55,823 nt of DNA from Acidobacteriota bacterium (lineage in GTDB: Bacteria > Acidobacteriota > Blastocatellia > UBA7656), in contig JBFMDH010000043.1 in the NCBI GenBank assembly GCA_040754075.1, forward strand, positions 1 to 55,823, read 5' to 3'. Positions within the stretch are counted from its first letter, which is position 1. Every line of letters begins with the position of its first letter. The notes beneath the pieces are model-generated. The model did no database searches. It saw only the letters and a program-made list of their open reading frames with translations, and was not told the DNA's origin. Positions 37,440-46,171 of this stretch are shown here, piece after piece. Position numbers and translations under genes: made by a program.

Positions 37440-37645
37440 CGGAATAAAGAAGTATCGCCGCAATCTTAAAAGAAATAGGCATTGAAGACAACACAGATAA
37501 CCGCGTAGCGACAAGGATAACGGGCGTTCAATCAAGGATATTCAGTTTTACTGGTAAAGTCAGTTGCTTTAAATTTATGAAAAGCCTTGCAAGACCCGCG
37601 CCGGCGCTTGTTCATCATCAAGAGAAGTGAGAACATTTTTAATCA

Positions 37646-38536
37646 ATGGCAGCCGTAATCAAAACCAAATTACCGACGCCGATTTCTGAGGCACAGGCTT
37701 CAATCAATGCCTCTGAGATTATGGTTTCGCGAAGCATTCAAGAAAACCACATGCGGTTAAGGTTGCTCTCTGACCCGCCCGGTTTAATCGAAGTTCCGGG
37801 ATTGACAAACACCATCGTTTCCATGCATATCGGGCAACCGGTTCAGCTTGCCTGTCGCCGAGGGGGCTACAATCATCGCGGCTTAGCCGTGCATGGTGAT
37901 ATAGACATCATCCCTGCAAACACGCCGAGCCTCTGGGAGATTAAAGAAAAAGATACGGCGTTTATTATGAGTTTGTCGCCGGAATTGATACAGACAGTAG
38001 CCGAAGAGTTTGCTATTGACCCGGCTCGCCTGGAGATTCAAAACCGTTTTCAACTGCGCGACCAGCAACTGGAAAATATCGGACTGGTTTTGAAAGCCGA
38101 AATGGAAAGCGGCTATCCGTGCGGGCAATTGTACTTCGATAGCCTGGCGGTTTCCGTCGCCACCAGGCTTCTGCGTTATTATAGCTCGATGACGCTTCCC
38201 CAGCAGAAATACAATGGTCGTTTGCCGGAGCGCAAGTTGCGACAGGTGCTTGCCTATATCGAAGACCATCTCAGTGCGGATTTATCGCTTCGCGAGTTGG
38301 CAGAGATTGCCGGTCTCAGCGTTTCGCATTTCAAAAACCTGTTTCGCGAATCGGTCGGTTTAACCGCCCATCAATATCTGATCAGACGACGGGTCGAGCG
38401 CGCCAAAACCTTGCTTACGGATGGCAAGCTGTCGATCAGCCAGATTGCTTTTGAAACCGGGTTTGCTCATCAAAGCCATCTGGCGCGTCATATGCGGCGG
38501 CTGCTCGGCGTATCCCCAAAAGCCCTTCGCCGATAA
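37646..38536 (+). CDS. AraC-family transcriptional regulator
   Basis: A 296-residue regulator. The C-terminal ~100 residues form the double helix-turn-helix: LSLRELAEIAGLSVSHFKNL, then FRESVGLTAHQYLIRRRVE, RAKTLLTDGKLSISQIA and GFAHQSHLARHMRRLLGVSP. The N-terminal ~190 residues look like a cupin-type sensor (IDIIPANTPSLWEIK) without a recognised ligand. Start codon ATG 37646 lacks a strong ribosome binding site. It is divergent from the LysR gene and is followed, after about 300 bp, by the DUF1440-like/DUF1223 fusion. It may regulate that gene, but this is inference from position. Confidence 0.9.
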   Translation: MAAVIKTKLPTPISEAQASINASEIMVSRSIQENHMRLRLLSDPPGLIEVPGLTNTIVSMHIGQPVQLACRRGGYNHRGLAVHGDIDIIPANTPSLWEIKEKDTAFIMSLSPELIQTVAEEFAIDPARLEIQNRFQLRDQQLENIGLVLKAEMESGYPCGQLYFDSLAVSVATRLLRYYSSMTLPQQKYNGRLPERKLRQVLAYIEDHLSADLSLRELAEIAGLSVSHFKNLFRESVGLTAHQYLIRRRVERAKTLLTDGKLSISQIAFETGFAHQSHLARHMRRLLGVSPKALRR

Positions 38537-38835
38537 TTGCTTCCACCAATCTTTTCACCCCGGTCAATCAACCGGTCACAGCTAAACCGAGATGCCGGAG
38601 ATGGATTGACTCGATGTTGAAAAAATGCCGATAAACCGGGCTTTTTCTCAATGTGTCGTGTACCAACCTTCTGCATTCCGGTTTAGTTGTCCAAATCTGC
38701 TCTTTTGCGGCTTTCTGTGAGCGACGTTTGAACTGATGCATTTCTATAATCGTTACTTCAACCGAAACCCAGACGCACAGAAGTTTCTCAAGTAATTCGA
38801 CCGCAACACCCAACGACGCAAAAAGGAGAGAGCGA

Positions 38836-40101
38836 ATGAGCGTAGAATCTGCGACCCTTGCACCGGAAAAACTGATAACCTTTCAACCGATTCTCTGGGG
38901 CGGACTGTTAGCCGGAATCCTGGATATTACTGCTGCCTGCATCAACAGTGGTTTGCGAAGTGGACGCAGCCCGCAATGGGTATTGCAATCGGTCGCCAGC
39001 GGATTGCTTGGCGTAGACGCTTACAAAGGCGGCTGGACGACGGCTTTGCTTGGGCTTTTCCTGCATTTCCTGATTGCCTTTGTTGCCGCCACCATCTATT
39101 ACTTCGCGAGTCGCAAATTATCTTTTTTGGTATCGTCGCCCATCCTCAGCGGATTTTCATATGGCATCGCGGTTTATCTGTTTATGTATTTCGTTGTTTT
39201 GCGGCTGGCGTTTTCCAACATGACCTATACGATGGTCGGCGTCGCTACCGGAATGTTGATTCATATGTTTTGTGTAGGCTTGCCGATTGCTCTGGCGGTG
39301 CGCCGATTTGCAGCGATGCCGTTGATGATGTTATTGCTCGCGACCTTATTGTGGAATGCGCCTGACGCGAGCGCCGTAATTCGCAGGCAAAAACCAACGG
39401 CGCAACCTGCTGTGCTGGTCGAACTGTTTACTTCGGAAGGCTGCTCTACGTGTCCATCGGCGGATATCTTATTGACCGAGTTTGAACAGACCCAACCGGT
39501 GGGCGGCGCACAGATTTTGATTCTCAGCGAACACGTCGATTACTGGAACCGTCTGGGTTGGAAAGACCGGTTTTCGGCAGCCGGATTCACCGAGCGGCAG
39601 CTTGATTATGCGCGGGTGCTTAAACTCAAAGATATCTATACGCCGCAACTGGTGATTGATGGTCGCGTGGAAGTCATCGGCAACCGCCGCGAAACCGCTC
39701 TCGAAGAAATTGCCAGGGCTTCGCGTTTACCGAAAGCGGCTATCGGTTTAGAGGTCATGGACGCCGCCGCGAAATCGCTCAGGCTCCGGGTTCAGGTGGA
39801 CGAGGTCCCATTGATTGCCAGCGGCGATAGCGCCGAGGTGATATTGGCGATTAGCGAAAGCGATTTACAAAGCAATGTCTCGCGCGGTGAAAACGCCGGT
39901 CGCGAACTCCGGCATTCGGCAGTTGCCCGCAGGCTCAAAAAAATTGGTGACATCGAAGACGGCAAGTTTAATGGCGAAACGAAAGTGGATTTGAATAAAG
40001 ACTGGAACCTGCAAAACCTCAAGGCGCTGGTTTTTGTGCAGGAGCGTAAAAGTCGTCATGTGTTGGGTGCTGCAACCATCAAACTGAGTGGCGCGATGTG
40101 A
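38836..40101 (+). CDS. Fusion of a DUF1440-like membrane domain and a DUF1223 thioredoxin-like domain
   Basis: A 421-residue two-part protein. Residues 1-160 hold four predicted TM helices (ILWGGLLAGILDITAACI, TTALLGLFLHFLIAFVAATI, SPILSGFSYGIAVYLFMYFV and MVGVATGMLIHMFCVGLPIA), like YagU/DUF1440 proteins. Residues about 160-180 (MPLMMLLLATLLWNAPDASA) look exactly like the signal peptide of a DUF1223 protein. The DUF1223 domain follows: VELFTSEGCSTCPSADILL with a CSTC redox-like motif, LSEHVDYWNRLGWKD and YTPQLVIDG. The internal signal-like segment suggests that two adjacent genes fused. GGAGAG lies ten nt before the ATG. Function unknown; a periplasmic redox or stress role is plausible. Confidence 0.8.
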   Translation: MSVESATLAPEKLITFQPILWGGLLAGILDITAACINSGLRSGRSPQWVLQSVASGLLGVDAYKGGWTTALLGLFLHFLIAFVAATIYYFASRKLSFLVSSPILSGFSYGIAVYLFMYFVVLRLAFSNMTYTMVGVATGMLIHMFCVGLPIALAVRRFAAMPLMMLLLATLLWNAPDASAVIRRQKPTAQPAVLVELFTSEGCSTCPSADILLTEFEQTQPVGGAQILILSEHVDYWNRLGWKDRFSAAGFTERQLDYARVLKLKDIYTPQLVIDGRVEVIGNRRETALEEIARASRLPKAAIGLEVMDAAAKSLRLRVQVDEVPLIASGDSAEVILAISESDLQSNVSRGENAGRELRHSAVARRLKKIGDIEDGKFNGETKVDLNKDWNLQNLKALVFVQERKSRHVLGAATIKLSGAM

Positions 40102-40104
40102 GCC

Positions 40105-40178
40105 GCGCCTCCCACCTTTCGATATAAGACGAACCTCCCACCTTTCGATGTGAACTGAGCCTCCCACCTTATCTCATG
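40105..40178. repeat. Three near-identical 26-nt direct repeats
   Basis: CCTCCCACCTTTCGATATAA, CCTCCCACCTTTCGATGTGA and CCTCCCACCTTATC begin at about 40108, 40134 and 40160, a 26-nt period. They start directly after the stop of the DUF1223 fusion. A further inverted pair, GGTCTTTGAC near 40231 and GTCAAAGACC near 40282, lies just beyond. Origin and role are unknown. Confidence 0.7.
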
Positions 40179-40308
40179 CCATCTTGCGATATGAGTGAGT
40201 TGCGCGTAGCGACCGGCGAGGTCTTTGACGGTTTGTGAAGGGAAATCTCGCTTTGGGTTTGGATGGATAGAGCGGCGAAGTCAAAGACCGTTGCGGCTCA
40301 AGATGCAG

Positions 40309-40602
40309 CTATCGGTTTGCCGATGAAAGCGGTTTAACGGCAAATCGCCTGGCATTGCGTTCGCGGGCTTTGTCAATTTCCTGTTCACGATTTCTTGGAG
40401 GCGCGTTGGTGGCAAGCGTGTCCAATAACTTTCGAGATACGGCAGCGATTTCGTCAACCGCAGCTAAGAACGCCGCTTCGTTGGTTTTCGATGGTTTATT
40501 GAAACCGCTGATTTTTCTCACGTATTGCAATGCGGCGGCGCGAATCTCTTCATCCGTCACCAGCGGCTCAAAGTTAAATAACGGTTTGATGTTTCTGCAC
40601 AT
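40309..40602 (-). CDS. DUF2277 domain protein
   Basis: A 97-residue cytoplasmic protein that starts MCRNIKPLFNFEPLVTDEEI and continues AALQYVRKISGFNKPSKTN, then AVDEIAAVSRKLLDTL. This is the complete DUF2277 family, which is widespread in Actinobacteria, Cyanobacteria and Acidobacteria and has no known function. ATG 40602 is chosen because MCRNIK is the conserved family N-terminus; the frame is open to 40692. It is transcribed away from the cas locus and bears no evident link to it. Confidence 0.85.
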   Translation of the reverse strand: MCRNIKPLFNFEPLVTDEEIRAAALQYVRKISGFNKPSKTNEAAFLAAVDEIAAVSRKLLDTLATNAPPRNREQEIDKARERNARRFAVKPLSSANR

Positions 40603-41089
40603 AGAAATAAACTCCATCCGAAATCGCGGTTCCTCAGCCAAATGGTAAACGGCAATTTGCTTGAACCCGGTTTGCTGGTGACCGCGTGCCACTCGACAAT
40701 CACAATATAAACTCGCCCGAAACCAATTTACTTTCAGGACAATTTTGCTGCTTCATTAACTCCAAGCCTTCAGAGCTTATCAAGTCCCCCAAACGAATAA
40801 AAGTAAGCGTTGAATTCCAAACCGACTTCGGGTCAAACGGATGTTGGAAGAGCGGTTTAAGCAGGCTGATTATCGCTTGATGGCGCTTGAGCGGCGCATT
40901 CATTTTTTTGCACGCCATTTTTAACCCACACCCGGCAAACCTACCTGCGCTGATTACCCGGATTGCGTTAAAAATGTTATACACCAACCTTCTCAAAAAA
41001 TATTCAAGCAAATTTTGCATCGTTTTTTTGCCGGTTTACGTCATTGGTTGCATCAGGCACTGACAGTTCATCATTTGGGGAGAAATCAA
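40603..41089. other. Intergenic region upstream of cas6, no gene seen
   Basis: About 490 bp. Reading frames on both strands (for example 40700-41020 minus) lack start signals and recognisable residues. It should contain the promoter for cas6 and perhaps the whole cas operon, but no clean -35/-10 pair was picked out. It marks a change from chromosomal genes to the CRISPR locus. Confidence 0.35.
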
Positions 41090-41869
41090 TTGCGGGTCAG
41101 ATTAAAACTGAAAGCTTTAGGTGTGGGCGCTCGTTTGCCCTTAAACAGCAATCATCAGGCAGCTTCCTTGATTTATAAAATCGTCGGGCAATCGTCGAGC
41201 GCCTTTGCGACCGAGCTGCACGAAGCCGGGTTTATGGCGGAAAACGGCAGAAAATTCAAGCTTTTCGCCTTTTCCAGATTGAACCCCTTGCATCGTCGCC
41301 GCGTCGGTGACGAATTGCATTTGCAGTCGCCCGAAGTTGAATGGACGGTGAGTTCGCCGGTCGCCGCGTTCATTGAGCATTTCGTATCGGGACTTTTTCA
41401 AAGCGCGAGGTTCAAAATCGCCCGGACGGAATTCGTGTTGGCAGAAGCCGAGTCGTTGCCGGAACCGCGATTTACCGAGCGCCTGAAAATGCGCGCTCTG
41501 TCGCCGATAACCGAATCGCTCAGAGACGCAGAAGGCCGCGTGCGATTTTTAACGATTGAAGAGAATTGGTCTGAGGTGATGCAACGCAACCTGCTGCGCA
41601 AATATGAGGCGCTGCACGGACGCGCGCCTGAGGATAGGCGCTTTCGCTGGACGTGGGACGGCGAGTATGTCAAAGAGCAGATGCGGCGCGGCAAACGGGT
41701 GTCGTCCTTAGTTGAGATAAACGGTGAAGGGCGCGAAGCCATTAAGGTGCGCGGCTGGCTTGCGCCGTTTAGCGTCGAAGGCAGCCTTGAACTCATCAAA
41801 CTCGGCTACGAAGCGGGCTTCGGCAGCCGCAATTCGATGGGCTTCGGACTGGCTGAAGTTTGTCCCTGA
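41090..41869 (+). CDS. cas6: CRISPR-associated endoribonuclease Cas6
   Basis: A 259-residue RAMP-fold ribonuclease that should cut the array transcript within each repeat and leave an 8-nt 5' handle. The N-terminus LRVRLKLKALGVGARLPLN is the first ferredoxin-like strand, and the C-terminal GYEAGFGSRNSMGFGLAEV is the glycine-rich loop that defines Cas6. A likely general-base histidine is near residue 22 (SNHQ). TTG 41090, preceded by GGGGAG with a seven-nt spacer, fits the conserved N-terminus; the frame is open to 41015. It is GC-rich relative to the genes that follow and is separated from cas8b by 149 nt, so it may be transcribed partly on its own. Confidence 0.9.
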   Translation: MRVRLKLKALGVGARLPLNSNHQAASLIYKIVGQSSSAFATELHEAGFMAENGRKFKLFAFSRLNPLHRRRVGDELHLQSPEVEWTVSSPVAAFIEHFVSGLFQSARFKIARTEFVLAEAESLPEPRFTERLKMRALSPITESLRDAEGRVRFLTIEENWSEVMQRNLLRKYEALHGRAPEDRRFRWTWDGEYVKEQMRRGKRVSSLVEINGEGREAIKVRGWLAPFSVEGSLELIKLGYEAGFGSRNSMGFGLAEVCP

Positions 41870-42018
41870 GATAGTCCGGCAAGGTTGCCGAACGCTATAA
41901 GTGATGAATCATTTTGTAAGATGTCGCTTGGCGAAATTCAATCATTTGTGCGGTTGGCATGAGTCTCAATGATTGGAATGGGAATCGGTTGTGAACGATT
42001 ATAAGGAGAATTTCAAAA

Positions 42019-43773
42019 ATGCTTGATACGCTTTTGCAAATTGGGAAAACGTTGCGAGAATCCAGGCGTTTGCGTCATCACCGCTACATCAAGCCTGCGC
42101 CGAAAAAAGATAAGAAAACCGATGTGGTTTATCTTGTTTTGCCTGTGCGCGAAGATTTTACATTTGATTTCGCCAATCTGGATACAGACTTTCATAACGA
42201 AAATGTTATTCGGCATTTCTATTATCTCGCTTATAAATCTTCTGACGCTGATAGTTTAATGAAATATATCTGGGGTGATATTTCTTACGGCATTGATAAA
42301 AAAGGCAAAGAGCAGGGTTATTATCGAATGGAAAATCCTGAAGTTAAAAACGCTTTCGGGTTGAGTTCGTTCGTGCGGGGCATTGAAGACGCAAAAACTT
42401 TTAATGGCACAGAGATTGAGAAATTCCGTAAATCCTTTGCAGCAAATCGAGAACCTATTGAGAACCTTTTGAAAGAATATGGGCTGGAAAGATTCTGTTA
42501 TCTCCATTTCGATTTTCGTGGCGAAAAAAAACATTGGTATGAATTTGAAGATGAATTGAAAGCCATCAATAAAAAATTTTTACAGGAATTTATTGGCGAA
42601 AAACAAAGCGGTGCCATAGTGTTGCGGAAAAGCTTGTATAAGACGCTTGCTTCACCTGAAAAAAATTTACCATTTCCGAATTTTTCGGCTTCAAATATCT
42701 ACAAAACGCGAACATTTCAATCGGAAGACGAAGTTTTGGATTTGATTTACGCCATCAATTATTCAACGAAAGCGGTCATTTCCGAACGCGATATTAAGAT
42801 CATTATCTTGCCAAAAGGTAAAAATATTGAAGCAACTCATATTGAAGAATTTTTTGAACGTCGAAAATTTAAAGATGAATTGGGTGCAGAAGAAAAACTG
42901 GTTGAACAAAACAAACCAGAAAACGAGGATGGGTTAGATGCTTTATTTACGCCTGTGATTGATGAAAGTGTATCGGATGAAATTGTCGAATTTGATTTTG
43001 TATTCAGCAAAGCGGGCGGAATGACTTCGCCTGATGTAGATATGATTGAACTGGCTGGAATACAACGCAGTTTATTGGCGGAACTTGCAAATCAAGCGAA
43101 GGACATTCGCTTTAAGGTGGAACAGGAGCGCGAAAAGTTGCTCGGCAAAAATGACAAAATCAAACCCTTGAGTATCAAAATGTCTTTCCTGAATATCCTC
43201 GGTGATGTGACAAAGGACAAGAAAAAATATCAAAGTCATTTGCTCAAAGTATTACCGCAAATTTATTCAGGAAATTACTACAAAGACGCGGTTCTGCTTC
43301 CGGCGTTTATAGAGAAAACCGAGTACAACATCAGGCAGGAGAAAGGCGATTTTAACCTGCTGAAATTTAATTATGAATTTCTGGTCAGATTACGAAATAA
43401 CCATGGAGAAAAGGATATGGAAGATATGAGAACTTCAAAGAGTTATGCGGCAGGAAAACTGCTTGGACAACTCGCGCAACCGGTTTCCTGGGAAATCAAA
43501 TCATTTGAAAAAAACTATGTCGGACTGCTTTCCAGGCGAATATCCGATAAGCAAGGCTTGGTCGCTTTTGCGAATTTTATCAATCAAAAACTGGCAATTC
43601 ACGAAAGAACTTATCCGAGTTTGAAGGAAAAATACATCGAACTTGCAAAAATTTTGAGCGACATGGAGAACAAAGAGTACCACCGCGAATATTGCGCCTT
43701 CGGCTTTTTTGAAGGCTATTTCGCGAAATTTGAAAGGCCTGACACATCCGTAGTTGAAGGAGAAAATCGATGA
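42019..43773 (+). CDS. cas8b: Type I-B Cascade large subunit Cas8b (Csh1-like)
   Basis: A 584-residue large subunit that recognises the PAM in the interference complex. Evidence is positional plus the opening MLDTLLQIGKTLRESRRLRH, the early KKDKKTDVVYLVLPVRED segment, and a size matching TM1802/Csh1-like Cas8b. There is no zinc-ribbon CxxC pair that I can see, which is unusual for some Cas8b but not decisive. AAGGAG precedes the ATG. The stop overlaps the cas7 start by ATGA. The gene is visibly AT-richer than cas6, cas4 and cas1. Alternative: another divergent Cas8 subtype. Confidence 0.85.
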   Translation: MLDTLLQIGKTLRESRRLRHHRYIKPAPKKDKKTDVVYLVLPVREDFTFDFANLDTDFHNENVIRHFYYLAYKSSDADSLMKYIWGDISYGIDKKGKEQGYYRMENPEVKNAFGLSSFVRGIEDAKTFNGTEIEKFRKSFAANREPIENLLKEYGLERFCYLHFDFRGEKKHWYEFEDELKAINKKFLQEFIGEKQSGAIVLRKSLYKTLASPEKNLPFPNFSASNIYKTRTFQSEDEVLDLIYAINYSTKAVISERDIKIIILPKGKNIEATHIEEFFERRKFKDELGAEEKLVEQNKPENEDGLDALFTPVIDESVSDEIVEFDFVFSKAGGMTSPDVDMIELAGIQRSLLAELANQAKDIRFKVEQEREKLLGKNDKIKPLSIKMSFLNILGDVTKDKKKYQSHLLKVLPQIYSGNYYKDAVLLPAFIEKTEYNIRQEKGDFNLLKFNYEFLVRLRNNHGEKDMEDMRTSKSYAAGKLLGQLAQPVSWEIKSFEKNYVGLLSRRISDKQGLVAFANFINQKLAIHERTYPSLKEKYIELAKILSDMENKEYHREYCAFGFFEGYFAKFERPDTSVVEGENR

Positions 43774-44696
43774 TCAACAAATCTGAAATATTGTTTCTTT
43801 ACGAAAGCACCTATTCAATGCCAAACGGCGATCCGTTCACAGGCGAGCAACGCTATGATGACGAAACCAAGAAGGTTTTAATCAGTGATGTTCGCATCAA
43901 ACGCTTTATCCGCGATTATTTTGTGGAAAATGGTAAAGACGTTTATGTCATCAATGACAAATCACAGCTGGGTGAAGGCGTTAAAGGTTCAGGCGCGGCT
44001 CTGAGAATGTTGAGTTTAAAGAGCAAATTCAAGGATGACCCCTCAGTTTTGCGCGAAGGTAAGAAAGGCAAAACCGAATTCGATGCGCTCAAAATTTTGC
44101 AGAAATGTATTGATGTGCGTTTATTCGGCGGAATTTCGACCGAAGAAGGTGATGCCGTGAATCTCACGGGAGCCGTTCAATTTGCTTTGCTGAATCCTTC
44201 ACTGAATGCAAGCGATTTGCGAATTCACCAGAACACTTCGGTCTTTTCATCCAGCGAAGATAAATCTCGCGGAGCAATCGGCACAACGACGGTGGTTCCT
44301 TATTCACTGAACCAAATTCATGGTTGGATCAATCCCTATTCCGCGAAACATACCGGCTTGACGGAAGAAGATATTTCCGCAATGTTCAAAGCTTTGTGGG
44401 AAAGCGTCAACAACGCGAATACGCGCACCAAGTCGAATCAAAATTCGCTGTTGCTGATTCAAATCGTTTATTCCGGGCCGAATAAAAAACTTTACGGCGT
44501 AGACCGATTGATCAAACTGGTTTCGGAAAAACGCGATGAGCAGATTCGCAATTCTGACGACTACACGCTTGATTTTTCTGCGTTACATGAAGTTTCCGAG
44601 AGCGAAAAGGTATCGACGGTAAAGTTCTATACCGAAAAAGCGGAAATCGAAAATCGTCTCAAGGAGATGCCAAAGTTTGTTAAGATGAGCCTGTGA
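43770..44696 (+). CDS. cas7: Type I-B Cascade backbone protein Cas7 (Csh2-like)
   Basis: A 308-residue RRM-fold protein that forms the crRNA-binding backbone of Cascade. It begins ILFLYESTYSMPNGDPFTGE and has DVRIKRFIRDYFVENGKDVY and VRLFGGISTEEGDAVNLTGA, all typical of Csh2/Cas7b. A C-terminal acidic/Ser-rich stretch follows normal family lengths. The start overlaps the cas8b stop (ATGA). The next frame begins 10 nt after the stop, with AGGTGA as the ribosome binding site. One interesting point is that the usual next gene, cas5, is displaced by two extra small genes. Confidence 0.92.
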   Translation: MINKSEILFLYESTYSMPNGDPFTGEQRYDDETKKVLISDVRIKRFIRDYFVENGKDVYVINDKSQLGEGVKGSGAALRMLSLKSKFKDDPSVLREGKKGKTEFDALKILQKCIDVRLFGGISTEEGDAVNLTGAVQFALLNPSLNASDLRIHQNTSVFSSSEDKSRGAIGTTTVVPYSLNQIHGWINPYSAKHTGLTEEDISAMFKALWESVNNANTRTKSNQNSLLLIQIVYSGPNKKLYGVDRLIKLVSEKRDEQIRNSDDYTLDFSALHEVSESEKVSTVKFYTEKAEIENRLKEMPKFVKMSL

Positions 44697-44706
44697 GGTG
44701 ACAACG

Positions 44707-45066
44707 ATGCAAACCACGCTTGAACAAATTATCGAAGCCGCAAGCCGTTTATCGCCCGAAGAGATTCATAAACTGGGCGAATGGGTTCGTGAAAAAGAAT
44801 CGCAAAATAGCGAAAGCAACGGCAAACCCCCAGAAGTTGAAGAAGAGGTCAGGAAATTCAACCTGGCAATGAAATGGATACGGGAAAATCGTGATGAATA
44901 TCTCGGAAAGTGGGTTTGTCTGGATGGCGACAGGCTTATCAGTTCCGGCGAAGATGCCGTCAAAGTTTACCATGAAGCCATCGCAAAAGGGATTGAAATT
45001 CCTTTTGTCAATGAGGTTAGAGAAGAGGCGGAGGCTTATTTGGGAGGTTGGGAAGGGTGTCAGTAA
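44707..45066 (+). CDS. DUF5678-like protein inserted in the cas operon
   Basis: A 119-residue protein of unknown function. Its N-terminus (TLEQIIEAASRLSPEEIHKL) is a helix-rich segment like those of some antitoxin-type proteins. The C-terminal part has EYLGKWVCLDGDRLISSGED and VYHEAIAKGIEIPF, matching the DUF5678 pattern 'E-Y-x-G-K-W-V-x-L-D-G-D-R-L-I'. AGGTGA five nt before ATG 44707 and only ten nt from the cas7 stop make it part of the operon. Its stop overlaps the start of the next, aspartic-protease gene by ten nt. Such DUF5678 genes often sit beside a retropepsin-like gene, which supports a two-gene cassette. It is not a known Cas protein. Confidence 0.8.
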   Translation: MQTTLEQIIEAASRLSPEEIHKLGEWVREKESQNSESNGKPPEVEEEVRKFNLAMKWIRENRDEYLGKWVCLDGDRLISSGEDAVKVYHEAIAKGIEIPFVNEVREEAEAYLGGWEGCQ

Positions 45067-45473
45067 TCATCGAATTCCTGAAGGTTTATGAATTTGACAC
45101 ACGTCAAACCGGTATAACCGTTCCGGTCAAACTTTTCTCCGACGATAAAAAAGTTTCGCTTTTTGCCAAAATTGATACGGGTTCAACGCATTGTTTTTTT
45201 GAGCGCAAATATGCCGACCAACTTGGCATTGTGATTGAAAGCGGTCAACCGCTGTCGGTAAGTACGGCAACCGGAACTTTCCTTGCTTTTGGACACGAAT
45301 TAACTTTATCGGTTCTGGATATCGAGCAGTGTGTTTGGCTTTATTTTATTGCTGAAGAAAGTATCAAGCGTAATGTGTTAGGCAGGCAGGGCTTTTTGAG
45401 TCAGGTTCAGTTCGGCTTGATCGATTACGAGGGCAAACTCTTGCTCAGTCAATATGAGGAAATCGTGCGATGA
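45057..45473 (+). CDS. Retropepsin-like aspartic protease inserted in the cas operon
   Basis: A 138-residue single-domain aspartic protease. The catalytic motif KIDTGSTHCFF (DTGS) is at about residue 38, a psi-loop LSVSTATGTFLAFGHEL follows, and RNVLGRQGFLSQVQFGLIDY near 110 is the second hydrophobic/Gly motif of retropepsins (ILG-like). The protease would act as a dimer. Start GTG 45057 follows GGAGG at 45043-45047; TTG 45048 is an alternative. It overlaps the upstream DUF5678 stop by ten nt and its own stop overlaps the cas5 start by four nt. Protease role and substrate are unknown. It has no established place in a type I-B operon. Confidence 0.82.
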   Translation: MSVIIEFLKVYEFDTRQTGITVPVKLFSDDKKVSLFAKIDTGSTHCFFERKYADQLGIVIESGQPLSVSTATGTFLAFGHELTLSVLDIEQCVWLYFIAEESIKRNVLGRQGFLSQVQFGLIDYEGKLLLSQYEEIVR

Positions 45474-46171
45474 AAGGCGTCATATTTAATTTAAAAGGAA
45501 ACTGGGGGCATTTTCGCAAACCCGAAACCAACAACAATCCGTTGACTCACGATTTTATTACCAAGACGGCATTGATCGGTTTAATAGGCGCGGTGTTGGG
45601 GAAGGAACGCGATGAAATGAAAACTCTCTTTCCGCAACTTTCCGAAGATTTGCTTTATGGCGTTTGTGTGAAAAATGTTGTCAAGAAAGAGTCCTGGGCG
45701 TTCACGTTGCGCTACGTTGTGGATTTGATGCAGAAAGCTCCCAAGCAAATGGAGTTTTTGAAAAACCCCGAAAACACCATCGCATTGGCTTTGAAGGGGG
45801 AAAATTCAGCAACCATTTTTGACGATTTCGTTTCCGCAATCCGGCAAAATGAAGCGCACTATACGCCCGTTCTGGGTTTGCATAATTGTCCCGCAGAAAT
45901 TGAGACTATTTCCCTTGGTGAGTTTCACGTTAAAAACGGCAGCTTTTCCACGAAAGGATTTATCAAAGAGCAGCAGATTGATGTTGTAAAAATGCTCCGT
46001 GCGAATACCTTTCGGGTTGGGGTAGAGAAGATTCCAACCTTTCAGAATGATGATTTCTGGAATTTGCCAGACCGATACGAAAAGGTTCTTTACCCGTCGG
46101 AAAACCGCGAAGTTTTTGCAAACGGGGAATTTTATGAATTCACAGACGGTTCACAATGGACATTGATTTAA
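45470..46171 (+). CDS. cas5: Type I-B Cascade subunit Cas5
   Basis: A 233-residue RAMP protein that caps the 5' handle of the crRNA in Cascade. The opening MKGVIFNLKGNWGHFRKPET is the family hallmark, followed by PLTHDFITKTALIGLIGAVL and GLHNCPAEIE. It lacks the catalytic residues of Cas5c (Cas5d) processing nucleases, and cas6 is present for processing. The four-nt ATGA overlap with the aspartic-protease gene and the 16-nt overlap with cas3 show tight co-translation. Confidence 0.9.
   Translation: MKGVIFNLKGNWGHFRKPETNNNPLTHDFITKTALIGLIGAVLGKERDEMKTLFPQLSEDLLYGVCVKNVVKKESWAFTLRYVVDLMQKAPKQMEFLKNPENTIALALKGENSATIFDDFVSAIRQNEAHYTPVLGLHNCPAEIETISLGEFHVKNGSFSTKGFIKEQQIDVVKMLRANTFRVGVEKIPTFQNDDFWNLPDRYEKVLYPSENREVFANGEFYEFTDGSQWTLI

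Noticed and set aside
38568-38813. 81-codon minus-strand frame between the AraC regulator and the DUF1223 fusion
   Set aside because: No motif or start signal; it is probably intergenic.
40700-41020. 106-codon minus-strand frame between the DUF2277 gene and cas6
   Set aside because: Not recognisable, low-quality composition and no ribosome binding site.
41015-41089. Longer cas6 start at TTG 41015
   Set aside because: The upstream 25 codons lack family similarity, and GGGGAG precedes TTG 41090.
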